From contig CAZGWH010000038.1 in the NCBI GenBank assembly GCA_964529325.1, positions 1-21,541 of the forward strand: DNA of 21,541 nt, given 5' to 3'. Of the stretch, positions 1 to 8,535 are shown piece by piece (the stretch's first letter is position 1; each line of letters opens with the position of its first letter). The notes beneath the pieces were generated by a model that searched no databases, had not been told where the DNA came from, and saw nothing but the letters and a program-made list of their open reading frames with translations. Source of the stretch: GCA-2689995 sp964529325 (lineage in GTDB: Bacteria > Fidelibacterota > Marinisomatia > SCGC-AAA003-L08 > GCA-2689995). The position numbers and the translations under genes are program-made.

Positions 1-280
1 TCTGTTTCTTTTTTACTCAAATCCTAAAAAGTACTAATTATTGTGAAGAACCGTATGAAATTAAAAAATAAGATTGAAGGACGAGAATAATTAAATATAT
101 TCAAAATTATTTATTATAATAAGGTTTTTGAAATGAATAAACTCTATTATATGATTTTTCAATTGGTATTACATGTAATTGTTTAAGAAATTAATTAGAA
201 TTCAATAAATATAAATGAATAAGTATTTGAAAATGATGCTTTAAAACACCGAAATTAATAGGCTAAAATCGAGATAGTTT
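1..280. other. AT-rich leader region upstream of pgk
   Basis: I see no convincing gene in these 280 bases. The only short frame with an ATG (55-90) would make 11 residues. A TATAAT hexamer lies at 115-120 but has no good -35 partner at 16-18 bases, and a TAAAAT lies at 264-269, so the pgk promoter cannot be placed with confidence. The region presumably carries that promoter. Confidence 0.3.
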
Positions 281-1477
281 TTGAAGAATATATCAGCTTT
301 AAATATAAAAAATAAACGCGTATTAATTCGAGTGGACTTTAATGTTCCCTTAGATGAATCTGGGAAAATTATAAGTAACTTTAGAATTCGGTCTGCGATA
401 CCTACAATTAAATATTGTTTGACTCAGAATGCCTCCATTGTTTTGATGAGTCATTTAGGTCGACCAAAAGGAAAAAATACACCGAAATTCTCTTTAAAAC
501 CTTTGGCTGAAGAATTAGAATCATTGCTAAATACGGAAATATTTTTTTCGGAAGATTGTATAAGTGATGAATCAATTGAATTGTCAAAAGATCTTTTCCC
601 AAAAGAAATTCATTTATTAGAAAACTTGCGATTTTATAATGAAGAAGTAGATAATGATAATGAATTTTCGGCAAAATTAGCAGAGCATGGTGAAGTGTTT
701 ATAAATGATGCTTTTGGAACTGCTCATCGTGAACATGCTTCAAATTATGGTATTTTAAATTATTTTGATGATAATGGCTATGGGTTTTTGGTTGATAAAG
801 AATTAAAATATTTTGAGAGAAAATTATCATTTCCAGTTGAACCATATACCGTAATTCTTGGAGGAGCAAAGGTCGTTGGAAAAATAGAGCTCATTGAAAG
901 CCTTATGCAATATGCTGATAATTTTTTAATTGGTGGTGCAATGGCAAACCCATTTTTAAAAATACTCGGAAAAAATGTGGGAGCAGTTAATATTGATGAA
1001 GAAAACTTAAATATTGCAAAAATAATTTTAGAAAAAGCGAAGCAAAGAAATATAAATATTGTTTTACCAGTAGATGTGATTGCTTCAAATGAATTATCAG
1101 ATGAAGCAGATTGGTCGGTTATGACACTTGAAGAATTACCTACTAATTATTATGGATTTGATATTGGACCCGAGTCATGTGCGATTTTTAATGAGTATTT
1201 GATTAATTCAAAAACAGTTTTTTGGAATGGCCCTGTCGGAATTGCAGAAATGCCTCAATATTCAATTGGAACTCAATCATTGGCATCAACCTTGAAAACC
1301 TTAACGGAAGAAGGTGTAATTACTGTAATTGGTGGTGGAGATACGGCTTCTATTTTAATGGCAAGTGGGCATGATGATAGTTTCTCACATATTTCAACAG
1401 GTGGTGGAGCATCAATTCAATTATTAAGTGGACATAAATTACCTGCATTAACAGAAATGGAAGTTTTAAATTTATGA
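281..1477 (+). CDS. pgk: Phosphoglycerate kinase
   Basis: Cytosolic glycolytic enzyme that transfers the acyl phosphate of 1,3-bisphosphoglycerate to ADP, giving 3-phosphoglycerate and ATP. The 398 residues match the usual length. Visible family motifs are RVDFNVP at 17-23, SHLGRPKG at 57-64, ENLRF and FINDAFGTAHR in the substrate-binding N-lobe, then GGAKVVGKI, the FWNGPVG nucleotide-binding segment and a C-terminal GGGDTAS...HISTGGGAS. The start is TTG at 281: an in-frame TAG at 275-277 rules out any earlier start, and no ATG lies before the conserved RVDFNVP. A short GAG at 271-273 could serve as ribosome binding site. The gene overlaps tpiA by four bases (ATGA), so the two are probably translationally coupled. 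The identification is secure; only the start codon is slightly unusual. Confidence 0.97.
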   Translation: MKNISALNIKNKRVLIRVDFNVPLDESGKIISNFRIRSAIPTIKYCLTQNASIVLMSHLGRPKGKNTPKFSLKPLAEELESLLNTEIFFSEDCISDESIELSKDLFPKEIHLLENLRFYNEEVDNDNEFSAKLAEHGEVFINDAFGTAHREHASNYGILNYFDDNGYGFLVDKELKYFERKLSFPVEPYTVILGGAKVVGKIELIESLMQYADNFLIGGAMANPFLKILGKNVGAVNIDEENLNIAKIILEKAKQRNINIVLPVDVIASNELSDEADWSVMTLEELPTNYYGFDIGPESCAIFNEYLINSKTVFWNGPVGIAEMPQYSIGTQSLASTLKTLTEEGVITVIGGGDTASILMASGHDDSFSHISTGGGASIQLLSGHKLPALTEMEVLNL

Positions 1478-2235
1478 AAAATTACTGCATTGCAAACTGG
1501 AAAATGAATCAATCGATTGATAATTGTAATGAATTTGGGAATTATATGAATGAAAATTTTAAATATAATTTTTCTGAAATGATAATTTGTCCATCATATA
1601 TTCATCTTAATTTAATGAATGAATTATTTACTAATTCGAAAATAAAAATTGGATCACAAAATATTTCTGAATATGCAAATGGTGCATTTACGGGTGAGAT
1701 TTCCCCTGAAATGTTAATTGACTTAAATATAAATTGGTCAATTTTAGGACATTCAGAGAGAAGGCAAATATTTAATGAATCTGATAAAGTTGTCAATGCT
1801 AAACTCACTAATTTAGTAAAAAATAGAATTAATCCAATTCTTTGTATTGGTGAAACATTGGAAAATAGACAGTCTGGAGATACAAATTCAATATTAAAAA
1901 TGCAATTAGAAAAAGCGTTAAATTCTATCGATTTTTCTGATGTAAATTTACTTATTGCGTATGAACCTGTTTGGGCAATTGGAACGGGTGTTCCTGCTGA
2001 ATTAAATATAATTTCAGAGACACATGATGAGATAAGAAAATTGTTAACACAATTTTTTTCTAATGATTGTTTTATACCATTATTATATGGTGGAAGTGTA
2101 AATCCTGAAAATTGTAATGATATTTTAAATATTGAAAATGTGAATGGTTTTTTAATAGGTGGTGCTTCATTAAATCCACAAAAGTTTTTAAATGTATATA
2201 AACAAATGAATAAAATAGGAGTTAAATCTTTATGA
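1474..2235 (+). CDS. tpiA: Triosephosphate isomerase
   Basis: Interconverts dihydroxyacetone phosphate and glyceraldehyde 3-phosphate in glycolysis. The 253-residue length is normal for this TIM barrel. All catalytic parts are visible: Lys10 in NWKMN, the electrophilic His93 in GHSERR, the base Glu164 in AYEPVWAIGTG (which also starts the mobile loop 6), and the phosphate-binding YGGSVNPENC and GFLIGGASL near the C-terminus. CIGETLE near 124-130 is also typical. The ATG overlaps the pgk stop by four bases, and the stop overlaps the secG start by four bases, so this is the middle gene of a tightly coupled trio. No glyceraldehyde-3-phosphate dehydrogenase gene, a frequent neighbour of pgk, is present in the window. 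Confidence 0.97.
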   Translation: MKNYCIANWKMNQSIDNCNEFGNYMNENFKYNFSEMIICPSYIHLNLMNELFTNSKIKIGSQNISEYANGAFTGEISPEMLIDLNINWSILGHSERRQIFNESDKVVNAKLTNLVKNRINPILCIGETLENRQSGDTNSILKMQLEKALNSIDFSDVNLLIAYEPVWAIGTGVPAELNIISETHDEIRKLLTQFFSNDCFIPLLYGGSVNPENCNDILNIENVNGFLIGGASLNPQKFLNVYKQMNKIGVKSL

Positions 2236-2594
2236 TTTATTATTTAATAGTAACAATTATGGTTGTTATTTCGTTAATATTAGTTGGTGTTATACTGTTA
2301 CAACAAAGTAAAAGTGGTGGTATGGGAACAGCAATGGGACAGTCTGCAATGAGTGCTGCTTTTGGTGGACAAGGAGCAGATAAATTATTAACTAAAATAA
2401 CTGCAGGGCTTGCAGGAACTTGGATGTTTCTTGCTTTATTAATTAATTTTTTAACACACCCAGATGTTGATTCTTCCATAAGTGTTGAATCAGTTGTGAG
2501 CCAAAGAGCAAATCCAACTGAACAGGTCACAAGTGAACCTGTTACATCTAATCCCTCTTTAAATGAAACAACTTCGTTAGATTCTGGAAAGTAA
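2232..2594 (+). CDS. secG: Protein translocase subunit SecG
   Basis: Small accessory subunit of the SecYEG channel that assists protein export through the inner membrane. The 120 residues show the SecG layout: a first membrane helix at about 2-22, the loop LLQQSKSGGMGTAMGQS followed by an AFGGQGADKLLTK segment, a second helix at about 52-72, and a variable Ser/Thr/Glu-rich tail of about 45 residues. The LLQ..KSGGMG and FGGQGA motifs are the family hallmark. It starts at ATG 2232, overlapping the tpiA stop by four bases. Eleven bases after its stop a tRNA-Leu begins, an arrangement also known downstream of secG in Proteobacteria. Confidence 0.95.
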   Translation: MIYYLIVTIMVVISLILVGVILLQQSKSGGMGTAMGQSAMSAAFGGQGADKLLTKITAGLAGTWMFLALLINFLTHPDVDSSISVESVVSQRANPTEQVTSEPVTSNPSLNETTSLDSGK

Positions 2595-2605
2595 ATTTCT
2601 GAATC

Positions 2606-2689
2606 GCTGAAGTGGTGAAATTGGTAAACACGCTGTCTTGAGGGGGCAGTGGGAGAAATCCTTTGCGGGTTCAAGTCCCGCCTTCAGCA
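2606..2689 (+). tRNA. tRNA-Leu (anticodon GAG)
   Basis: A complete class II cloverleaf can be folded by eye. The acceptor stem GCTGAAG (2606-2612) pairs with CTTCAGC (2682-2688), and A2689 is the discriminator expected for leucine. The D stem is GTG/CAC, the anticodon stem CTGTC/GGCAG (with one G-T pair) encloses the loop TTGAGGG, and the anticodon GAG is at 2640-2642. A long variable arm GGGA/TCCT follows. The T arm is GCGGG/CCCGC around TTCAAGT. The 3' CCA is not encoded, so it must be added after transcription. The tRNA lies 11 bases after secG and 18 bases before the next gene with no terminator visible between, so it is probably cut out of an mRNA. It reads CUC and CUU codons. Confidence 0.96.
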
Positions 2690-2707
2690 CTAACTTTGGA
2701 GAAAATT

Positions 2708-3988
2708 ATGAAAATAAATAAATTTAAAATATTATTAATTATTTTGTCATTTACATATGCATCTAATATTGACGAATTAAGGTTGCAATATGAAAGTGGT
2801 GAATTTCTAATGGCATATAATTCTACAATGGAATTTGTTAATAATAATTCTGAAGATCCTTTGGGGTTTATGTTGGCCTCTGAAATTGCACTTTCATTAG
2901 ATAGTTTAGGTAAGGCGAATGAATATTTATTAAAAGCGATTGATTTAGATAAAACTAATGAATCATTTCGTAAACAATGGGCAAGTTTAGATTCATTAAG
3001 ACAGAATTTAAAGGAAGCAAATCGAAAAAATGATAGTGGATTAATTAATGATGCAATAGTTGCTTATGAAGATATTATTGATTCAAATTCAAATTTTGCA
3101 ATGCCATATCATCGATTAGGCCGAATATATTATTCAGAAAATAATTTTGACGACGCTGTTTATTATTTTAGAAAAGCGGTTGAAGTAAATCCATTCAATG
3201 ATTCATACCAAAATGATATTACAAATATTGCCAAAAAATTAGCACTTGAAGGTGATAAAATCTTTAAACGAAAAAATTATGAATCTGCTGTAGAGAAATA
3301 TATTCAATCTACAAAAATTGACCCTACTTATACTGAGGCTTTTTATAGAGTAGGGAAAGCATATTATAAAATTGGAGATTTTGAATTATCTAAAATAAAT
3401 TTAGAAAAAGCAATTAAAACGGATGATCGTCATGTTCAAAGTTTAAAATTATTAGGCGATATAGAATCTAAAGAAGGAAATGATGAAAATGCAGTATATT
3501 GGTATGAAAAAGCAGTTGAAGCAAATTCAAATTATCATATTGCACATTATGCATTAGGAAAATCATTTTTTCGGTTAGAAAAAAATAAATCTGCATTAAT
3601 TGCATTAAATAGTGCTGTGATGGTTGATCCTACTTATGCGAAAGCGTATGAATTAATTGGAATTATTCATCAATCAAATGGTGAATTAGATGAATCTATT
3701 TCAAATTTTCAATTGGCAGTCGCAAATAATTCTAAAGCATATACTGCCAATTTTAGACTTGCATCGGTACTAAATGAATTAAAAAATTATTCTGAAGCAA
3801 AATTGGCTGCAAAAGCATGTATTGATATTAAACGAAAGTATGCAGGTGCATGGTATGAATTGGGAGTTGCTGAGAAGAATTTGGGAAATAAAGCAGCTGC
3901 AAAAATAGCATTTAAGGAGGCTTCTAAAGATCGTAAATGGAAAAAAAATGCACAATATGAAATTAAAATGTTAGATAAAGAATCTTAA
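2708..3988 (+). CDS. Exported tetratricopeptide repeat protein
   Basis: A 426-residue protein with an N-terminal signal peptide (MKINKFKILLIILSFTYA, Lys-rich then hydrophobic) followed almost entirely by about nine to ten tetratricopeptide repeats. Typical repeat signatures such as AMPYHRLGRIYY...AVYYFRKAVEVNP, AFYRVGKAYYKIGDF and AWYELGVAEKNLGN recur every 34 residues or so. Such proteins are scaffolds for protein-protein contacts; with a signal peptide this one should act in the periplasm or at the outer membrane. I cannot name its partner. The ATG at 2708 is chosen because GGAG at 2698-2701 sits just upstream and the signal peptide starts there; the frame stays open back to 2663, but that part lies inside the tRNA. 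A terminator follows at 4016-4043, making this the last gene of the run that starts with pgk. Confidence 0.88.
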   Translation: MKINKFKILLIILSFTYASNIDELRLQYESGEFLMAYNSTMEFVNNNSEDPLGFMLASEIALSLDSLGKANEYLLKAIDLDKTNESFRKQWASLDSLRQNLKEANRKNDSGLINDAIVAYEDIIDSNSNFAMPYHRLGRIYYSENNFDDAVYYFRKAVEVNPFNDSYQNDITNIAKKLALEGDKIFKRKNYESAVEKYIQSTKIDPTYTEAFYRVGKAYYKIGDFELSKINLEKAIKTDDRHVQSLKLLGDIESKEGNDENAVYWYEKAVEANSNYHIAHYALGKSFFRLEKNKSALIALNSAVMVDPTYAKAYELIGIIHQSNGELDESISNFQLAVANNSKAYTANFRLASVLNELKNYSEAKLAAKACIDIKRKYAGAWYELGVAEKNLGNKAAAKIAFKEASKDRKWKKNAQYEIKMLDKES

Positions 3989-4015
3989 ATTATTTTCAAA
4001 AATAAATCGTATGTT

Positions 4016-4043
4016 AAGGGGCAATTTTTTGTCCCTTTTTTAT
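4016..4043 (+). terminator. Rho-independent terminator after the TPR gene
   Basis: The arm AAGGGGCA (4016-4023) pairs with TGTCCCTT (4030-4037) with one G-T pair, around a short T-rich loop, and is followed by a run of T residues to 4041. It lies 28 bases after the stop of the TPR gene and before the HAD gene, which separates the two operons. Confidence 0.8.
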
Positions 4044-4058
4044 ATAGAATAGGTTATA

Positions 4059-4742
4059 ATGATTAAAGCGGTAATATTTGATTTAGATAATACATTGTTA
4101 GATTTTATGACAATGAAGTCGAGTGCTGTAAATGCGGGTGTAAGAGGCATGAAAGAAGCTGGACTTGATGTGGATACAGATGAAACTATTAAGCAAATAT
4201 TTGATATTTATAATGAAAATGGGTATGAGTATCAGGAAGTGTTTGATGATTTCATAAAACAGAAGATTGGTTATTTAGATTACCGAATTTTAGCGTCTGC
4301 AATAATGGCATATCGTAAATCAAAAGAAGCTAATTTAATGTTATATCCCAATGTGAATCGGACTTTATTCATGTTATCTAAAATGGGGTTGAAATTAGGT
4401 GTTGTTTCAGATGCTCCAAGCCGTGAAGCATGGTTAAGGTTATGCTATGTCAATTTACATCATATTTTTGATGCTGTTGTAACTTTTGATGTTACAGGTG
4501 TACATAAACCTTCACCCGTTCCTTTTTTAAAAGTAACTGAGTTACTTGATATTCCCCCAGAAGAAATGATTATGATAGGTGATTGGCCAGAAAGAGATGT
4601 AATTGGTGCAAAAGAAGTTGGGATGATGACTGCATTTGCAAAATATGGTGATACATTTGGTACTGAATATTCGGGTGCGGATTTTGATTTAAATGATATT
4701 TATGAATTAATTTCAATTGTAAATAAAATAAATAATCCATGA
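4059..4742 (+). CDS. HAD superfamily (subfamily IA) phosphatase
   Basis: A 227-residue haloacid-dehalogenase-fold hydrolase, probably a small-molecule phosphatase. Motif I is FDLDNT, with nucleophile Asp8 and acid/base Asp10; motif II Ser117 lies in GVVSDAP; motif III Lys150 lies in GVHKPSP; motif IV is IGDWPERD with Asp175 and Asp180. The helical cap between residues 15 and 95 is the type IA arrangement. The overall look resembles the TIGR02253-type hydrolases found in archaea and some bacteria, but the substrate cannot be told from sequence. The ATG at 4059 is the natural start since the family begins MIKAVIFD. Its stop overlaps the acpS start by four bases, so it heads the six-gene block ending with murA. 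Confidence 0.88.
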   Translation: MIKAVIFDLDNTLLDFMTMKSSAVNAGVRGMKEAGLDVDTDETIKQIFDIYNENGYEYQEVFDDFIKQKIGYLDYRILASAIMAYRKSKEANLMLYPNVNRTLFMLSKMGLKLGVVSDAPSREAWLRLCYVNLHHIFDAVVTFDVTGVHKPSPVPFLKVTELLDIPPEEMIMIGDWPERDVIGAKEVGMMTAFAKYGDTFGTEYSGADFDLNDIYELISIVNKINNP

Positions 4743-5092
4743 TTTTTGTAGGTAATGATATTGTTGAAGTTAATCGAATTAAAAAATTAATTAATTCCTA
4801 TAACCAGATATTTTTAGATAAAATATTTACACCTAAAGAACAACAATTTTGTAATCAACGGAAAAACCCTAATATCCATTTTGCAGGTAGATTCGCTGCA
4901 AAAGAAGCAATTAAAAAAATATTACTTCAAATTTCAAAAAAACCAATTCCCTTAAATAAAATTGAAATATTAAGAGAAATTGATTCACCCCCATATATTT
5001 TTTTAAATAATGAAGAAAATAAAGATATTAAAATTTCAATATCACATACAAATAATTATGCAACTGCTGTTGCAATTATGGAATATAAGTGA
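4739..5092 (+). CDS. acpS: Holo-[acyl-carrier-protein] synthase
   Basis: Transfers the 4'-phosphopantetheine arm of coenzyme A to the serine of apo-acyl carrier protein, a step needed for fatty acid and lipid synthesis. At 117 residues it has the usual AcpS size. The two magnesium-binding motifs are visible: GNDIVEVNRI with Asp7, and GRFAAKEAIKK with Glu56, followed by the closing SISHTNNYATAVAIM. It starts with ATG overlapping the HAD gene by four bases and ends overlapping the next gene by four bases (GTGA). Linkage of acpS with the NAD(P)HX repair gene, as here, is widespread in bacteria. Confidence 0.94.
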   Translation: MIFVGNDIVEVNRIKKLINSYNQIFLDKIFTPKEQQFCNQRKNPNIHFAGRFAAKEAIKKILLQISKKPIPLNKIEILREIDSPPYIFLNNEENKDIKISISHTNNYATAVAIMEYK

Positions 5093-6564
5093 TTCCAATA
5101 TTAACAAAATCTCAAGCGTACCAATTAGATAAATCAACCATTGAGGCAGGAATTAGCTCCCAAGAAGAGTTAATGGATAATGCCGGATATTCACTTGCCT
5201 GTCATATTTTAGAAAATACGCCTAATCCATTTAATACACATATTTTAGTAATTGTAGGAAAGGGAAATAATGGGGGTGATGGAATTATTACTCATCATTA
5301 TTTGACCAAATGGGGGTGTAAATCAAAACTAATGTTTATTGATAAAAAAATTAAAAACTCATTACTTCTTGAAAAATATAATATTTGTGAAAAATCTTAT
5401 TTAACCTATGATTCAACTATAAAATTTACAGATTATGATTTAATTATCGATGGGATTTTTGGGATTGGAATTTCGAGAAAGTTAGATGAGAAGATGACTG
5501 AGATTATTAATAAAGTTAATTTATGTGAGAATATTTATTCAATTGATATTCCCTCAGGACTTTTTTGTGATTCAGGAAAAATAAAAGAAAATTCGATGAT
5601 AGCTCGTCAGACTCATACAATGGGATATCCTAAATTAGGTCAATTTATTAATGATGGTTTGAATACTGTTGGATTTTTACAAATTCATGATATTGGGTTC
5701 CCTGAATTTTCACCTATTATTTATTCATTAATTGAAGAAGAAGACATTGAAATAAAAATTAAATTTCCTAATGCTGACTCTCATAAATATTCAAAAGGAA
5801 AATTGGTTGTAATTGGTGGTTCTGTAGAATATATAGGAGCTTTGGAGCTCGCCTCAAATGCAGGCTATAGGTCTGGCGCAGGGTATGTTAAGGCTCTTGT
5901 TCCATCTGAAATTAAAAATGCAGTTAATAATAAAAATCCTGAATTAATTGTAAATTCTATTTCAAAACAAAATATTGAAAATGCCGTAATATGGGGTGAT
6001 GCATTTGTAATAGGCCCAGGTTTAAATATTGATAAAAATGATTTTCAACTTATTTTAAATTTTATAAAAAAAAGCGATAAACCAGTTGTTATTGATGCAT
6101 CAGCTTTAAATTTTATTGGCTCAGAAGTATCGATAAATGATTTTCCATTGCGAACCATTTTTACACCGCATAAGGGTGAATTAACATATTTATCACAAAA
6201 TATTAACATAAATTTCAATATGCAACCAGTAGAATTTTTAGATGAACTTATCGAAAATTTAGGAAATAGATATTGTTTAATAAAAGGGCAACCTAACTAT
6301 TTAGTCAATCCTGATGGGACAATTAATTTAATGAATCACGGGACACCTTCATTATCTACAGCAGGAACAGGTGATGTGCTTGCAGGGTTAATTGGTGGGC
6401 TTTTATCACAGGGGTATTCTGAACAAAACGCAATGATAGTAGGAACATGGATTCATGCTGAATCAGCGTTAATTTTTGCAGAAAATTTTGGTGCAATTGG
6501 AATGATAGCAACAGATTTATTAGAATTTATTCCATCAGCATTTGAGAAATATCTTGTTAACTGA
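5089..6564 (+). CDS. nnr: Bifunctional NAD(P)HX epimerase / ADP-dependent dehydratase
   Basis: Metabolite-repair enzyme that rescues hydrated NADH and NADPH. The N-terminal YjeF_N domain (about 1-210) is the epimerase, with the nucleotide-binding GKGNNGGDG at 57-65 and a DGIFGIGISR segment. The C-terminal ribokinase-like domain (about 225-485) is the dehydratase, with GSVEYIGALELA, FTPHKGEL and the catalytic AGTGDVLAGLIGG (Asp429). The fused length of 491 residues is normal for this family. The start is GTG at 5089, which overlaps the acpS stop by four bases; the following MIPILTKSQAYQLD fits the family N-terminus. It is the third gene of the coupled block. Confidence 0.94.
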   Translation: MIPILTKSQAYQLDKSTIEAGISSQEELMDNAGYSLACHILENTPNPFNTHILVIVGKGNNGGDGIITHHYLTKWGCKSKLMFIDKKIKNSLLLEKYNICEKSYLTYDSTIKFTDYDLIIDGIFGIGISRKLDEKMTEIINKVNLCENIYSIDIPSGLFCDSGKIKENSMIARQTHTMGYPKLGQFINDGLNTVGFLQIHDIGFPEFSPIIYSLIEEEDIEIKIKFPNADSHKYSKGKLVVIGGSVEYIGALELASNAGYRSGAGYVKALVPSEIKNAVNNKNPELIVNSISKQNIENAVIWGDAFVIGPGLNIDKNDFQLILNFIKKSDKPVVIDASALNFIGSEVSINDFPLRTIFTPHKGELTYLSQNININFNMQPVEFLDELIENLGNRYCLIKGQPNYLVNPDGTINLMNHGTPSLSTAGTGDVLAGLIGGLLSQGYSEQNAMIVGTWIHAESALIFAENFGAIGMIATDLLEFIPSAFEKYLVN

Positions 6565-6925
6565 TAGAATTCCACAAAAGTTAATTTTTCTTTTCTATGT
6601 AATTTTAGTAATTTTAATTTCTACAATTCCATCGTCAATGTTACAAATTGGGAAACTATGGCGTTTTGATAAATATATTCATTTTATAGAATATTTATTT
6701 TTAGGTGCATTGCTATTAAATTGTATAAACCCAAAAAAATATTCACCATTTATATTAATATTCACTTTTTTATTTGTTATTATTTTTTCTGGAATAGATG
6801 AATTTATTGTTCAAAAATATTTTGGTAAGGGTCGATTCCCTGATTTTATGGATTGGAAAATGGACTCATTTGGTGCAGGAACAGGAATATTAATTCGTTA
6901 TTTTTTATCAAAAAAAATAAAATGA
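6542..6925 (+). CDS. VanZ-like membrane protein
   Basis: A 127-residue protein with about four membrane helices and the VanZ-family pattern: an early helix, then DKYIHFIEYLFLGALL, two more hydrophobic stretches, and a DEFIVQKYFGKGRFPDFMDW segment followed by a Gly-rich last helix. VanZ gave low-level teicoplanin resistance in enterococci, but most chromosomal homologues have no known role. No ATG lies before the first helix, so the start is TTG at 6542 or TTG at 6554; the GAGA at 6544-6547 would suit the second. The gene overlaps nnr by about 23 bases and recN by four bases. Confidence in the family is good; confidence in the exact start is low. Confidence 0.8.
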   Translation: MRNILLTDRIPQKLIFLFYVILVILISTIPSSMLQIGKLWRFDKYIHFIEYLFLGALLLNCINPKKYSPFILIFTFLFVIIFSGIDEFIVQKYFGKGRFPDFMDWKMDSFGAGTGILIRYFLSKKIK

Positions 6926-8535
6926 TACGGTCTTTATTCTTAAAAAACTTTGCCCTGTTTAAAGAAACTCAAATTTTATTTGAAAATGGATTAAATATTA
7001 TTACAGGTGAAACTGGTGCAGGTAAGTCACTTCTATTAAAATCTCTAAAATTTTTAAGTGGCGAACGATTTTCAAAAGATTTTATTAGAAATAAAAAAAA
7101 TAGATGTGTTCTTGAAGTTGAATATTTTAATGATGAACCAATAATAATTCGTAGAGTATTTCACAGAGATGGAAAATCAAGAACATTTATTAATGATGAA
7201 CCTGTGTCTATTGAAAAATTACGAGAGGTATCTAATTCATTGCTTGATTATCATGGACAACATGAGAATCAAAAATTATTTAATCCGAATGACCAACTAA
7301 AAATATTAGATCAATTTGCAGGAAATCAAAATAAAGTTTTAGAACTTCAGTCAATTTATCAATTATTAAAAAATAACTCTAAATTAATTTTAGAGTTAGA
7401 AAAAAAGAAAAGAAATTTTCGTAGAGAACAGGAAATTATTGAATTTCAATTAAATGAAATTAGCGAAATACAATTTAATCCTGAAGATGATATTAATATT
7501 ACAAAACAAATTAAAAAACTTTCCCATCAGGCGGATATAAAACAAAAATTAGAACATTCAATAAAACTATATAAATATGATGTCTTAGAAAAGATGAATC
7601 AAATAAGACGAAATATTGAATTTATTTCAAGTATTGATGATGATTTTAAAACAGTTTTAGAAAGAATTGATAATGTTGTTTTTGAATTAGATGATATTTC
7701 AAATGATATTGAAAAACAAGCTATTAATAATATTCCCAATCAAAATGAAATCCAAGAATTAAATGATTCCTTATCTCACCTTGAAATGCTCAAACGAAAA
7801 TATGGTGGGTCTCTCGAAGCTGTAATTGAATATCAAAATGAAATAATTGAAAAAATACAAAATGATTCAACTGTTAATGAAGATTTAAAATGTGCAAATA
7901 AAAACCATGTTGAATTGACAAATAAATATAATAAATTGAATAAGAAAATAACAAAAAACCGGGTATCATCAATCCCAAAATTAATTACATTAATTGAAGA
8001 AAATATTTCCAAATTAGGAATGGAAAACACTAGTTTTCATATTGATTTATTAGAATTAAATGAAAAAGAATTTTATTTAAATGGTAATAATAAATGTGAA
8101 TTTAAAATTTCTTCAAATAAATCTGATGATGCTAAATTATTGAATAAAATTGCATCTGGTGGGGAGATTTCAAGAATTCAATTAGCAATTAAAATGTTGA
8201 ATATTGATGTAAATTCAAATGAAGCAATTGTATTTGATGAAATAGATACAGGGATTTCAGGACGGATTGCAGAAATGACAGGAAAAGTAATGAAAGAAAT
8301 TTCTAAATCTCAACAAGTGTTATGTATTACACATTTACCTCAAATTGCTGGACAGAGTGATTTTCATTTTGTACCTCAAAAAATAATTAATAAACATGAT
8401 GTTGATATAAAAATAAAAAAATTAAATAGCACTGAAAAAATTGAAGAAATTGCTTCATTAATGAGTGGAAATAAAATTACTCAAACTAGTAAAGCGAGAG
8501 CAAAAGAAATATTAAAGGTATCAAAAAATGGATAA
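6922..8535 (+). CDS. recN: DNA repair protein RecN
   Basis: SMC-like ATPase that acts early in double-strand break repair. The 537 residues comprise an N-terminal ATPase half with Walker A GETGAGKS at 29-36, a YHGQHENQ motif typical of RecN, a central charged helical coiled-coil region (about 130-370), and a C-terminal half with the ABC signature SGGE near 412-415, Walker B IVFDEIDTGISG near 437 and CITHLPQIAGQSD. The chosen start is the ATG at 6922: it begins MIRSLFLKNFALF as the family does and overlaps the VanZ-like stop by four bases. A longer frame starting at 6853 lies inside the preceding gene and adds unrelated residues. The 3' end overlaps murA by eight bases. It is slightly shorter than the 550 or so residues common in the family. 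Confidence 0.95.
   Translation: MIRSLFLKNFALFKETQILFENGLNIITGETGAGKSLLLKSLKFLSGERFSKDFIRNKKNRCVLEVEYFNDEPIIIRRVFHRDGKSRTFINDEPVSIEKLREVSNSLLDYHGQHENQKLFNPNDQLKILDQFAGNQNKVLELQSIYQLLKNNSKLILELEKKKRNFRREQEIIEFQLNEISEIQFNPEDDINITKQIKKLSHQADIKQKLEHSIKLYKYDVLEKMNQIRRNIEFISSIDDDFKTVLERIDNVVFELDDISNDIEKQAINNIPNQNEIQELNDSLSHLEMLKRKYGGSLEAVIEYQNEIIEKIQNDSTVNEDLKCANKNHVELTNKYNKLNKKITKNRVSSIPKLITLIEENISKLGMENTSFHIDLLELNEKEFYLNGNNKCEFKISSNKSDDAKLLNKIASGGEISRIQLAIKMLNIDVNSNEAIVFDEIDTGISGRIAEMTGKVMKEISKSQQVLCITHLPQIAGQSDFHFVPQKIINKHDVDIKIKKLNSTEKIEEIASLMSGNKITQTSKARAKEILKVSKNG

Noticed and set aside
55..90. Eleven-codon frame MKLKNKIEGRE in the leader
   Set aside because: It has no clear ribosome binding site and is too short to tell from chance; no leader-peptide features such as repeated regulatory codons.
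2240..2674. Minus-strand frame of 144 residues over secG and the tRNA
   Set aside because: It spans a secure tRNA and secG on the other strand and its translation shows no domain.
2663..2707. Extension of the TPR protein back to 2663
   Set aside because: The added codons lie within the tRNA-Leu gene, and the signal peptide and ribosome binding site both point to ATG 2708.
4055..4060. TATAAT directly before the HAD gene
   Set aside because: It overlaps the ATG itself, so a -10 there would start transcription inside the gene.
6853..6921. Earlier start for recN at 6853
   Set aside because: It lies inside the VanZ-like gene and adds 23 residues with no match to the family; ATG 6922 gives the usual RecN start and a four-base overlap.
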